12,163 nt of DNA from UBA10449 sp005883585 (lineage in GTDB: Bacteria > Chloroflexota > Dormibacteria > Dormibacterales > Dormibacteraceae), in contig VBFD01000059.1 in the NCBI GenBank assembly GCA_005883585.1, positions 1 through 12,163 on the forward strand. Reading direction: 5' to 3'. Positions 1 to 6,880 of this stretch are shown here, in pieces; within the stretch, counting starts at the first letter, position 1, and the number at the start of each line of letters is the position of its first letter. The notes beneath the pieces were generated by a model. The model had not been told where the DNA came from, ran no database searches, and worked only from the letters and a program-made list of their open reading frames with translations. A program made the position numbers and the translations under genes.

Positions 1-1296
1 CACGTTGTCCGGGTCGTATGTCCGCTTGAGCCGGACCAGACGCTCGTACTTGGCGTCTCCATAAATCGCTCGGACCGATCCCACGTCCGATTCCACCGCA
101 TCGTTGACGTACTGCCCGACGGTCGTGAACGGCTTGAGCGCCGCCATTGCGCGCCGGCTCCACGCCTTGTGCGGCTCGTCCAGCGCGGCACCCTCCCACG
201 CAGCCTCGAGACCAAGCCAGAAGGCGGCGGTGCGGCCGGTGAAGGCCATCGCGTCATCGGACACCCGGCCGATCGCGCCTCCGTGTGACCAAAGCGAAAC
301 ACCGCACTCGCCACCGGCAGGCACATGCATCATCTGCGCGGCGCACGCTTCGATCGCTTCGTCGCTGAGCTCCGCCAGGAATCCGCCCTTCATGTAGAAG
401 CGCTTGCCCCAGGCCATCGCTGCGTCGTTCATCCCTTGCACGGCGATGTATCGCTGCGGCGCGAAGGTGTCCATCAGCGGGTCCATGCCCTCGCGGAGCG
501 GCCGGAGGTCGCGTTCCGCGTCCGTCAGCGAACCAGAGTGTGTGACGGAGACCATCACGACCGGCGTGCCCGCTTGCTCTGGCCGGAAGGGCGGGTCGGT
601 GGCGACCCCAAAGTTGATCGACATCCAGGCCTCGTCCGGAGCGTTGGCCAGGAATTCGCGAGCCAGGCCGGCGACCTCGCGGCTACGCTCGATCGGGAAC
701 GCGATCCATCCATGCGTGACGGTCGCATCCTGGGGATGGAGCCGCAGCTCGAACGAGGTGACCACGCCGAAGTTGGGGCCGGCGCCACGCATGCCCCAGA
801 AGAGGTCGGCGTTCTCGTCCTCGCTCGCGTGCAACCGACTGCCGTCGGCCGCGATGAGGTCGACGGACCGCAGGTTGTCGATCGTGAAGCCGAACTTGCG
901 CTGTAGGCGGCCCATGCCACCGCCGAGGGTGAGCCCGGCGACGCCCGTGTGTCCGACCACTCCCACAGGGCAGGCAAGCCCTAGCGATTGAGCCTCGCGG
1001 TCCAGCTGCGAAAGGTGAGCGCCGCCTTCGACGTGGGCCACCCTGCGCTCAGAATCGATCCTCAGCGCACGCATGCCGGACAGGTCGATGACAATGCCGC
1101 CGTCGCAGGTGCCGAATCCCGCCACGCTGTGCCCACCGCCGCGGACCGCCACGACCAGGTCCTGCTCTCGGGCGAAGCGAACGGCGGCGATGACATCGTC
1201 AACACCGGCGCAGCGAGCGATGAGAGCGGGACGCTTGTCCGCCATGGCGTTCCAGACGATGCGCGCGGCGTCGTACTCGGCGTGAAGGGGCTGCAT
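1..1296 (-). CDS. FAD-linked oxidoreductase, berberine-bridge-enzyme-like (partial, N-terminus probably lost)
   Basis: The frame is open from ATG at 1296 to the window edge (432 codons) with no stop or frameshift. It reads as a vanillyl-alcohol-oxidase-fold flavoprotein: an N-terminal FAD_binding_4 domain, then substrate and BBE domains. RGGGHSVAG (residues about 52-60) carries His56, the family's usual 8-alpha-histidyl FAD attachment site. Cys109, in ACPVGVVGHTGVAGLTLGGG, lies near where bicovalent members attach FAD through cysteine, but it does not align exactly. DLFWGMRGAGPNFGVVTSF is also typical. The C-terminal YDPDNV at the edge is the start of the usual YDPxNxFxxNxNI ending, so only about 10-20 residues lie outside. 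Such enzymes oxidise alcohols, sugars or secondary metabolites with O2; the substrate cannot be read from sequence. Homologs normally have about 20-30 residues before the AEYDAARIVWNAM segment. Here that part is replaced by the 3' end of ppdK, and no Shine-Dalgarno precedes the ATG, so the start is doubtful. ATG 1245 is an alternative but would remove conserved sequence. Confidence 0.88.
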   Translation of the reverse strand, partial: MQPLHAEYDAARIVWNAMADKRPALIARCAGVDDVIAAVRFAREQDLVVAVRGGGHSVAGFGTCDGGIVIDLSGMRALRIDSERRVAHVEGGAHLSQLDREAQSLGLACPVGVVGHTGVAGLTLGGGMGRLQRKFGFTIDNLRSVDLIAADGSRLHASEDENADLFWGMRGAGPNFGVVTSFELRLHPQDATVTHGWIAFPIERSREVAGLAREFLANAPDEAWMSINFGVATDPPFRPEQAGTPVVMVSVTHSGSLTDAERDLRPLREGMDPLMDTFAPQRYIAVQGMNDAAMAWGKRFYMKGGFLAELSDEAIEACAAQMMHVPAGGECGVSLWSHGGAIGRVSDDAMAFTGRTAAFWLGLEAAWEGAALDEPHKAWSRRAMAALKPFTTVGQYVNDAVESDVGSVRAIYGDAKYERLVRLKRTYDPDNV

Positions 1297-3800
1297 GAGA
1301 CGTAGTTCAGGCCCAGCTTGTGGCAGAGGTGGATCGAGTCCGGGTCGCCGCCGTGCTCGCCGCAGATCCCCACCTCGAGGTTCTTCCTTGTCTTTCGGCC
1401 CTCGGTGACGGCCATGGCCATCAGCCGGCCCACGCCGTTCTCGTCGATCGTCTCGAAGGGGTTGCGCGGCAGGATCTTGCGCTCCAGGTAGCGAACGATG
1501 AAGTGCCGCTCTGCGTCGTCGCGCGAGTAGCCGAACGTCATCTGCGTGAGGTCGTTGGTGCCAAAGGAGAAGAACTCCGCTTCCTTGGCGATCTCGCCGG
1601 CGACGAGCGCGGCGCGCGGGATCTCGATCATGGTGCCGAACTTGTAAGGGACCCGGATTCCCTTTTCCTTCTGGACGTCCTCAGCCACAGGCTTCAGCTC
1701 CTGGTGCACCGTTTGCAGCTCGGCCACAGTACCCGCCAGCGGGATCATGATCTCGGGCTGAGCGTCGACCTTCCGCTTGCGCAGGTTGCACGCCGCTTCC
1801 ATGATCGCCCGCACCTGCATGCGCGGGATCTCCGGGAAGAGGATCGAGAGGCGCACGCCACGCAATCCCAGCATCGGATTGGCCTCGTGCAGCTCCTCGA
1901 CGCGCGACATGACCTTTTCCGCCTCTTTCAGCCGCTCGGGGTTCTCGCCGGTGTCCTTGAGGTGAGTCGTCTCGCGGATCAGGTCTTCGAGGCTCGGCAG
2001 GAACTCGTGGAGGGGAGGGTCGAGAAGCCGGATGATCACCGGTAGGCCGGCCATCGCCTTGAAGATGCCTTCGAAGTCGCCGCGCTGAATGGGCAGCAGC
2101 TTGGCGAGTTGCTTCTCGCGGTCCTCCGTTGTGGTGGCCATGATCATCGCCTGCACGATCGGCAATCGATCCTGCTCCATGAACATGTGCTCGGTGCGGC
2201 ACAGGCCGACGCCCTGCGCGCCGTTGTCACGCGCCTTGATCGCATCGCGCGGGTAGTCGGCGTTGGCCCACACCTCGAGCCGGCGGAACTCGTCCGCCCA
2301 GCGGAGGATGGCGCTCGCGGCTTTGTGCTTGTTCAGAGACTGGGCCTCGTCGACATCGATCGAGCTGGCTCCGACCACACAGGGCCGGCCCATCCCACGC
2401 GCGACGAGCGCCGCGTGGCTGGCGGTGCCGCCGGTCTGCGTGAGGATTCCCTTCGCTTCGACCATGCCATGCACGTCGTTGGGATTGGTCTCCACGCGGA
2501 CCAGGATCACGGCCTTTCCCTGCTTGCCCCACTCCACCGCGGTGTCTGCGTCGAAGACGGCGCCGCCGCTGGCCGCGCCGGGTGAGGCGGGGACGCCCTT
2601 CGCCAGGGGTTGCACCTTGGCCGCGGGGTCGACCCTCGGGAACAGGAGCTGCTCGAGCTGGCGCGGCTCGACGCGAGCGACGGCCTCTTTGCGGGTGATC
2701 AGCTTCTCGGCCACCATGGCGACGGCGATCTGCACCGCCGCCTCACCCGTGCGTTTGGCCGAGCGGGTCTGCAGCATGTACAGCTTCGCGCGCTCGACCG
2801 TGAACTCGAGGTCCTGCACGTCCTTGTAGTGCTTCTCGAGCTTGCGCGCGTAGCCTTCGAACTCCGCATAAACCTTCGGCAGGTGCCGTTTGAGCGCGGA
2901 GATCGGCTCTGTGTCGCGGACGCCTGCAACAACGTCCTCACCCTGAGCATTGGCGAGGTAGTCGCCGTAGAGCTCCTTCTTGCCGGTGATGGGATTGCGG
3001 GTGAAGGCGACACCCGTGCCCGACGTCGGGCCCATGTTGCCGAAGACCATCATCTGCACGTTGACGGCGGTGCCGAGGTCGTCCGGGATGCGCTCCACGC
3101 GGCGATAGGTCTTGGCGCGGTCCGTGTTCCATGACTTGAACACCGCCTCGATGGCTGCTCTCAGTTGGAGGACTGGGTCCGAGGGAAACTCGTGGCCGGT
3201 CGCGTCCTTATATATGGCCAGGAACCTGGTAACGAGCTTGCGGAGATCGCCGGGCTTGAGCTCGGGGTCGGTCTTTACCCCCGCGCGCTTCTTCGCCTCG
3301 CTGAGGGCATGCTCGAACAGATCGCCGTCGATGCCCATCACGGTCTTGCCGAACATCTGGATGAAACGGCGGCGCGCATCGAGAGCGAATCGCTCGTCGC
3401 TGGTGAGTTTTGCGAGTCCTTTGGTGGTCTCCTCGTTGAGGCCGAGGTTCAGGACCGTGTCCATCATGCCCGGCATCGAGAATTTGGCTCCAGAGCGGAC
3501 GCTGACCAGCAGAGGGTTGTTCGGATCGCCGAATTTCTTGCCGGTCTTCCTCTCCAGGGTCTTCAGCGCGGTGGTCGTCTGCTCCCACATGCCTGCAGGG
3601 AACTTGCCCTTGTTCGCGAGGTAGGCGCGGCAGGCCTCGGTGGTGATGGTGAATCCAGGCGGGACGGGCATCCCCGCCTTTGTCATCTCAGCGGCGCCGG
3701 CGCCCTTGCCGCCGAGGAGGTCGCGCGGCTCTCCGCGTGCGCTGCGCGCGGCGGCGGATCCCTCGGTGAAGTGGTAGACCCACTTGTGGGCGGCAGGCAT
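1062..3800 (-). CDS. ppdK: Pyruvate, phosphate dikinase (3' end abnormal, out-of-frame tail)
   Basis: Cytosolic enzyme interconverting pyruvate + ATP + Pi and PEP + AMP + PPi. Residues about 28-350 form the ATP-grasp domain (DLLGGKGAGAAEMT, SVRSGAKFSMPGMMDTVLNLGL, YMLQTRSAKRTG). The swivelling phosphohistidine domain has GGTASHAALVARGMG with His462. The PEP/pyruvate domain has GLCRTEHMF (Arg535), Arg591, Glu726, FSFGTNDLTQ (Asn749, Asp750) and GICGEHGGDP with catalytic Cys813. Homology ends at Phe839 (GLNYVSCSPF, base 1284). The family normally continues for about 12-15 residues, roughly RVPxARLAAAQA. Instead residues 840-912 are an out-of-frame reading of the downstream oxidase, so the functional part is about 1284-3800. 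About 40 residues also seem absent around residues 486-500, and the regulatory Thr two residues before the catalytic His is Ala460. ATG 3800 lies 7 bases after a TACTAT box and has no Shine-Dalgarno, suggesting a leaderless mRNA. All visible catalytic residues are present, but activity is uncertain. Confidence 0.93.
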   Translation of the reverse strand: MPAAHKWVYHFTEGSAAARSARGEPRDLLGGKGAGAAEMTKAGMPVPPGFTITTEACRAYLANKGKFPAGMWEQTTTALKTLERKTGKKFGDPNNPLLVSVRSGAKFSMPGMMDTVLNLGLNEETTKGLAKLTSDERFALDARRRFIQMFGKTVMGIDGDLFEHALSEAKKRAGVKTDPELKPGDLRKLVTRFLAIYKDATGHEFPSDPVLQLRAAIEAVFKSWNTDRAKTYRRVERIPDDLGTAVNVQMMVFGNMGPTSGTGVAFTRNPITGKKELYGDYLANAQGEDVVAGVRDTEPISALKRHLPKVYAEFEGYARKLEKHYKDVQDLEFTVERAKLYMLQTRSAKRTGEAAVQIAVAMVAEKLITRKEAVARVEPRQLEQLLFPRVDPAAKVQPLAKGVPASPGAASGGAVFDADTAVEWGKQGKAVILVRVETNPNDVHGMVEAKGILTQTGGTASHAALVARGMGRPCVVGASSIDVDEAQSLNKHKAASAILRWADEFRRLEVWANADYPRDAIKARDNGAQGVGLCRTEHMFMEQDRLPIVQAMIMATTTEDREKQLAKLLPIQRGDFEGIFKAMAGLPVIIRLLDPPLHEFLPSLEDLIRETTHLKDTGENPERLKEAEKVMSRVEELHEANPMLGLRGVRLSILFPEIPRMQVRAIMEAACNLRKRKVDAQPEIMIPLAGTVAELQTVHQELKPVAEDVQKEKGIRVPYKFGTMIEIPRAALVAGEIAKEAEFFSFGTNDLTQMTFGYSRDDAERHFIVRYLERKILPRNPFETIDENGVGRLMAMAVTEGRKTRKNLEVGICGEHGGDPDSIHLCHKLGLNYVSCSPFTPSTTPRASSGTPWRTSVPLSSLAAPVLTMSSPPFASPESRTWSWRSAAVGTAWRDSAPATAALSSTCPACVR

Positions 3801-3807
3801 CAGGGAA

Positions 3808-3813
3808 ATAGTA
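3808..3813 (-). promoter_or_regulatory. Candidate -10 box for a leaderless ppdK transcript
   Basis: On the minus strand TACTAT (TAnnnT type) is followed by 7 bases and then the ppdK ATG at 3800, which would place the transcription start at or next to the A of the ATG. There is no purine-rich Shine-Dalgarno before this ATG. No consensus -35 is present: at 17-base spacing the hexamer is CGAGGC, inside the adjacent terminator stem. This is inferred from spacing alone. Confidence 0.45.
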
Positions 3814-3821
3814 TCGGGGAC

Positions 3822-3857
3822 AAAGAAAAGGCCTCGCGATGAGTCATCGCGAGGCCT
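3822..3857 (-). terminator. Rho-independent terminator after the glsB-like gene
   Basis: AGGCCTCGCGATGA at 3829-3842 and TCATCGCGAGGCCT at 3844-3857 are perfect 14-base reverse complements around a single base; in practice this gives an 11-12 bp stem with a small loop. On the minus strand the stem is followed by the T-rich run TTTTCTTTG (3829 down to 3821). It begins about 15 bases after the stop of the GlsB-like gene (3873), so it should end the tetR-mmpL-glsB transcript before ppdK. The T tract favours minus-strand orientation. Confidence 0.88.
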
Positions 3858-3872
3858 CCGTGACTTGAGTCG

Positions 3873-4136
3873 CTATGCGCGGCGAAACGCCCCGCGACCG
3901 ACCAGTGCCCGGAAGATGAACAGCAGGATGACCGCGCCGATGAATGCGACCACGATCTCAGCCAGCAGGCCTCCAACCGCGATGCCGATCAAGCCGGCGA
4001 GCCAACCGCCGAGGAAGGCGCCCAGAACGCCGACCACGATGTCCCAGATCAATCCCATGCCGGCGCCCGTCATCACCTTGCTGGCCAGGAACCCTGCGAT
4101 CAGGCCGACGAGTAGCAAGACGAATAAGTTGTCCAT
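3873..4136 (-). CDS. GlsB/YeaQ/YmgE family small membrane protein (transglycosylase-associated protein)
   Basis: An 87-residue protein that is almost entirely hydrophobic, with three predicted membrane segments at about residues 3-17, 26-50 and 53-79. The glycine-rich pattern GLIAGFLASKVM...DIVVGVLGAFLGGWLAGLIG is the GlsB/YeaQ/YmgE signature. Members are inner-membrane proteins often linked to stress responses. The label 'transglycosylase-associated' is historical and no enzyme activity is expected. I chose ATG 4136 because the family begins directly with the first hydrophobic helix; upstream in-frame codons overlap the exporter's 3' end in another frame and do not look like protein. GTG one codon upstream is possible, and neither has a good Shine-Dalgarno. 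It lies 46 bases after the exporter's stop with no terminator between, so co-transcription is likely, and a strong terminator follows it. Confidence 0.85.
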   Translation of the reverse strand: MDNLFVLLLVGLIAGFLASKVMTGAGMGLIWDIVVGVLGAFLGGWLAGLIGIAVGGLLAEIVVAFIGAVILLFIFRALVGRGAFRRA

Positions 4137-4182
4137 CACTACCGAAACGGGCAAGGCGGACTTGCTACCCGGTAAATAGTCC

Positions 4183-6195
4183 TTAAGCCACTTCCAGCTC
4201 TCGATCGGCGGTTGGTTCGGCCGTGAAGTCGCCGAGTCCGGCCCGGTCGTACAGGTTTCGGAGCGGGCGGGGCGCCCACCAGTTCCAATCGCCGAGCAGC
4301 CGCATGACGGCCGGCACCACGAGGGCACGCACCAGCGTGGCGTCGATGGCGACCGCGACCGCCAGCCCGATGCCGATCGCCTTGATGATCACCACCTCGG
4401 CGAGACCGAAGGCGAGGAATACCGTGACCATGATCGCCGCGGCTCCGGTGATGAGGCGTGCGGTCTTTTCCAGGCCGCTCGCCACCGCCAGCGTGTTGTT
4501 GCCGGTGCGGACGTACTCCTCGTGGATGCGGCTCACGAGCAGAACCTCGTAGTCCATCGACAGGCCGAACACGATCGAGAAAAGGATCACGGGGATGCTG
4601 GGGTCGATCGACTGCGGCGTGAAGCCAAGAAGGCCGGACAGATGACCCTGCTGGAAGATCCACACCAGTGCCCCGAATGACGCGCCGATGGAGAGGAAGT
4701 TCAGGAGCACGGCTTTCAAAGGCAGCACCACCGAACCGGTGAGCAGGAACATCACCAGGTAGGTGAAGACGACGACGAATCCGACCGCTAGCGGCGTCCG
4801 ATCGATGATGAACTTGATGACGTCGAGGTCGACCGCGGTCTGACCACCGACGAGCACCTGCCCGCCGACGACGCCCTGGTCAGCCCGTATCGCCTTGACG
4901 ATGTTGCGCGAAGCATCCGAAGTCGCTGATGAGGCCGTTGTGGCCTGGATCAGGACGACGTGCTTCCCAACGCCCGCGGTGGTGACGTGGAGCACGCCGG
5001 GTATGGCGGTTATCCGCTGAGTGAGACCGAACTGGTTCGCGATGCGGTCCGGCGTCTGCGGCGAGCCGTCCGGGTAGTTGACCACGATGTTGAACGTGGT
5101 CTGGTCCTGCCCGGGGAAGTTGGCGACCATCTGGTCGTAGCCCTGCCTCGCCTCGATGTGGCTGGGCAGCATGTCGACGTCACCGTTGGCGAGCCGCAGC
5201 TGGATGAAAGGCGAGGCGGCAAGCAGCAGGAAGCCCACCACGGGCAAAAGCACGACCAGCGGCCTGCGCATGACCCAGGTCGCCAGCCCATGCCAGAAAC
5301 CGCCGCTGGTGGTCGCGCGCCGGAAGATCGGGATCCGAAGGCGGTTGACCCTGGGACCGAGAACGGAAAGCATGGCCGGCAGGAAAGTGAGCGCATAAAC
5401 CACGGCGACCGCGACCACGATCGCACCGGCCGCGCCCATCGAGGCCATGAAGGTGCCCTGGAAGAAGAGCATCGCCGACAGGCCGACCGCAACGGTGATC
5501 CCGGAGAACGTGATCGCGCGCCCCGCGGTCGCCATCGTCGTGGCGACAGCGTCCTCGCGACTGGCGCCACGCGCGAGCTCGTCTCGGAAACGGTTGACGA
5601 CGAACAGTGAGTAGTCGATGGAAACGCCGAGGCCGATGAGCGTGACGATGTTGAGNNNNNNNNNNNNNNNNNNNNNNNNNNNNNNNNNNNNNTTGATGGC
5701 AACGAACCCGGTGCCGGTGACGGTCAACGTGCCGGAGTGAACCTGCGCTCGAAGCGCGTCGTAATCCTTGCGTGCCTGCATGCCGCTCGACTTGAGGTCG
5801 ATGCTGACGAGAGCCTGGTGTCCATCAGTCGAGGTGAAGGCCTGCGCGATGCGCGGGCTGGGGGCGTTGTAGGGGGTGATGAGCGAGCTGATGCGTGAGT
5901 CGCCTTCGATCGGCGCCAGCGCCGCAGTGACCGCAGCCTTGAAGGCCGGGTCGCCGACCGACTCGGTCTTGCTGGTGAATAGCAGGATGAAGTTCGAAGT
6001 CACCTTCGAGGTGGCGAACTCCGAGGTGATGAGGTTCGCTGCGCGGGCCGATTCGAGGTTGCTGGTCAGCGGTCCGCCGCTCGTGAGCGTGCCGCCCATG
6101 AGCAAGCCGGCGATGGAGATTGCCAGCAGCGCGGCGGAACCGACCAGCGTGGCCCACCGAAATCTGTAGACGAAACGACCCCAGCTCGCGAACAT
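4183..6195 (-). CDS. MMPL/RND-family transporter (interrupted by assembly gap)
   Basis: Proton-driven inner-membrane exporter of the MMPL branch of the RND superfamily; the cargo (lipid, drug or metabolite) is not readable. It is 670 residues as written, 13 of them N-encoded. TM1 is at about 15-34, followed by an extracytoplasmic domain to about 165. LNIVTLIGLGVSIDYSLFVVNRFRDE (Asp194-Tyr195) and IPVILFSIVFGLSMDYEVLLVSRIHEE (Asp548-Tyr549) are the two half-repeat helices carrying the Asp-Tyr pairs used in proton relay by MmpL3-type proteins. A second soluble domain lies at about 331-465, and the final helices end near 630, followed by a short hydrophilic tail. ATG 6195 is preceded by AGGAG at 9 bases plus AAAGGGG. 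A longer in-frame reading to 6348 lies inside tetR and is rejected. The Ns replace the segment that should carry TM2 and TM3; intact homologs are about 700-750 residues. It starts 26 bases after the tetR stop, so it is almost certainly in the same operon. Confidence 0.92.
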   Translation of the reverse strand: MFASWGRFVYRFRWATLVGSAALLAISIAGLLMGGTLTSGGPLTSNLESARAANLITSEFATSKVTSNFILLFTSKTESVGDPAFKAAVTAALAPIEGDSRISSLITPYNAPSPRIAQAFTSTDGHQALVSIDLKSSGMQARKDYDALRAQVHSGTLTVTGTGFVAIXXXXXXXXXXXXXLNIVTLIGLGVSIDYSLFVVNRFRDELARGASREDAVATTMATAGRAITFSGITVAVGLSAMLFFQGTFMASMGAAGAIVVAVAVVYALTFLPAMLSVLGPRVNRLRIPIFRRATTSGGFWHGLATWVMRRPLVVLLPVVGFLLLAASPFIQLRLANGDVDMLPSHIEARQGYDQMVANFPGQDQTTFNIVVNYPDGSPQTPDRIANQFGLTQRITAIPGVLHVTTAGVGKHVVLIQATTASSATSDASRNIVKAIRADQGVVGGQVLVGGQTAVDLDVIKFIIDRTPLAVGFVVVFTYLVMFLLTGSVVLPLKAVLLNFLSIGASFGALVWIFQQGHLSGLLGFTPQSIDPSIPVILFSIVFGLSMDYEVLLVSRIHEEYVRTGNNTLAVASGLEKTARLITGAAAIMVTVFLAFGLAEVVIIKAIGIGLAVAVAIDATLVRALVVPAVMRLLGDWNWWAPRPLRNLYDRAGLGDFTAEPTADRELEVA
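5656..5692. other. Assembly gap of 37 Ns inside the MMPL gene
   Basis: There are thirty-seven Ns between codons for GTGFVAI and LNIVTLIGLG. In MMPL proteins these two positions are usually separated by roughly 80-90 residues that include TM2 and TM3, so the true missing segment is probably about 250-270 bases and the N count is a scaffold estimate. The flanks remain in the same frame. Confidence 0.97.
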
Positions 6196-6221
6196 GTCCC
6201 CTTTCTCCTTTCTGTTTGTGA

Positions 6222-6791
6222 CTAGGCCGTTTCGTGGCCTGGATAGACGGCTTGAAGCGACATGGCGGCGAGAGCATCGACCGCCTCGTCTGCGTTGAAA
6301 TCTGGATCGACCATCTTCTGGACCATGATTCCGAGGATCCCCGCCCAAACAGCGCCGGCGATTGCGCGGGCCGGGCGTGGATCGGTTTCGCGCTCCGCAA
6401 GCACTTGACGCGCGAGCTCCTCGACCTTGCCGCGTTCGCTGCGAATGTTTTCGCGAATCCCCGCTCCGATCTCCTCGTCGTGGAGGCCGACGCCGATCAG
6501 CTGGATGTAGAGCGTGTGGGCGTCGGGCCGGGTGCGCAGCAGGGTCTTGAAGTTTTCAAAAGCGGCCATCGCCCCCTGCTCTCCCTCGGCGGTGTAGACG
6601 TCCATCTTCTTGCAGACCTCGAAGAGCACCGCGAGAACAAGCTGCTGCTTGGACTTGAAGTAATAGTGGACGAGGCCCTGGGCGACCCCGGCCTCGGCGG
6701 CGATGTCTTTGATAGAGGCGTTCTCGTAGCCGTCGCGGCTCAGGACGGCGAATGCGGCCTCGAGGATCTTGGTGCGGCTGTCGCTTGGCAA
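6222..6791 (-). CDS. TetR-family transcriptional regulator
   Basis: A 189-residue one-domain-plus-ligand-domain repressor of normal TetR length. The N-terminal DNA-binding domain covers about residues 5-52: RTKILEAAFAVLSRDGYENASIKDIAAEAGVAQGLVHYYFKSKQQL, with the HTH at about 26-45 and the diagnostic HYYFKSK. The C-terminal half is helical with an ending like IAGAVWAGILGIMVQKMVDPDFNADEAVDAL, resembling the TetR_C_6 (BetI-type) ligand-binding/dimerisation domain. The start is TTG at 6791: an in-frame TAG lies six codons upstream, no ATG or GTG lies between, and AGGAGAAAGG precedes it. A tandem palindrome 31-72 bases upstream of the start is the likely operator, so autoregulation and control of the downstream exporter are expected. 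The ligand is unknown but is probably an exporter substrate or a related compound. Confidence 0.92.
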   Translation of the reverse strand: MPSDSRTKILEAAFAVLSRDGYENASIKDIAAEAGVAQGLVHYYFKSKQQLVLAVLFEVCKKMDVYTAEGEQGAMAAFENFKTLLRTRPDAHTLYIQLIGVGLHDEEIGAGIRENIRSERGKVEELARQVLAERETDPRPARAIAGAVWAGILGIMVQKMVDPDFNADEAVDALAAMSLQAVYPGHETA

Positions 6792-6798
6792 AGTTGGA

Positions 6799-6808
6799 CC
6801 TTTCTCCT
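6799..6808 (-). promoter_or_regulatory. Ribosome binding site fixing the TTG start of tetR
   Basis: On the minus strand AGGAGAAAGG ends 7 bases before TTG 6791. The TAG at 6809-6807 overlaps its left end in the tetR frame and excludes any upstream start. A nearly identical GGAGAAAGGGG precedes the MMPL start at 6195, so the two operon genes share the same style of ribosome site. Confidence 0.7.
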
Positions 6809-6821
6809 ACGTGAAACCGTG

Positions 6822-6863
6822 TTGGTTGAACACTCAACCAAATCTGGTTGGTCATTCAATCAC
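6822..6863. promoter_or_regulatory. Tandem palindromic operator, probable TetR binding sites
   Basis: Site 1 (6822-6841) is a perfect inverted repeat of TTGGTTGA and TCAACCAA around ACAC. Site 2 (6844-6863) is an imperfect copy with half-sites TGGTTGG and TCAATCA around TCAT. The two share TGGTTG, CA, TCAA and CA in register, and their centres are 22 bases apart, about two helical turns. The arrangement, directly upstream of tetR and of no other minus-strand gene, suits two TetR dimers repressing the tetR-mmpL-glsB unit. The half-site resembles operators of BetI-like TetR proteins. No convincing -10/-35 pair could be assigned inside it. Confidence 0.75.
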
Positions 6864-6880
6864 ATGGAGGAGGGCGCTGT

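Noticed and set aside
1320..3842. Several long plus-strand open frames across ppdK (e.g. 1320-2045, 2610-3134, 3165-3842)
   Set aside because: They lie antisense to a gene with unmistakable PPDK motifs; in GC-rich DNA such shadow frames are expected, and their translations are Arg/His-rich without any family pattern.
4137..4328. Longer N-terminus for the GlsB-like protein starting at 4328
   Set aside because: The extra 64 residues are an out-of-frame reading of the MMPL C-terminus and the spacer, with no homology pattern; the family begins at MDNLF.
6196..6348. Longer MMPL start at 6348
   Set aside because: It would overlap the 3' end of tetR in another frame, and the extra residues look random; ATG 6195 has a good ribosome site and begins just before TM1.
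6222..6863. Naming the regulator BetI because of its operator-like half-sites and C-terminal domain
   Set aside because: No choline or betaine genes are nearby, and the resemblance is only at the level of a broad TetR subgroup; the downstream exporter suggests a different ligand.
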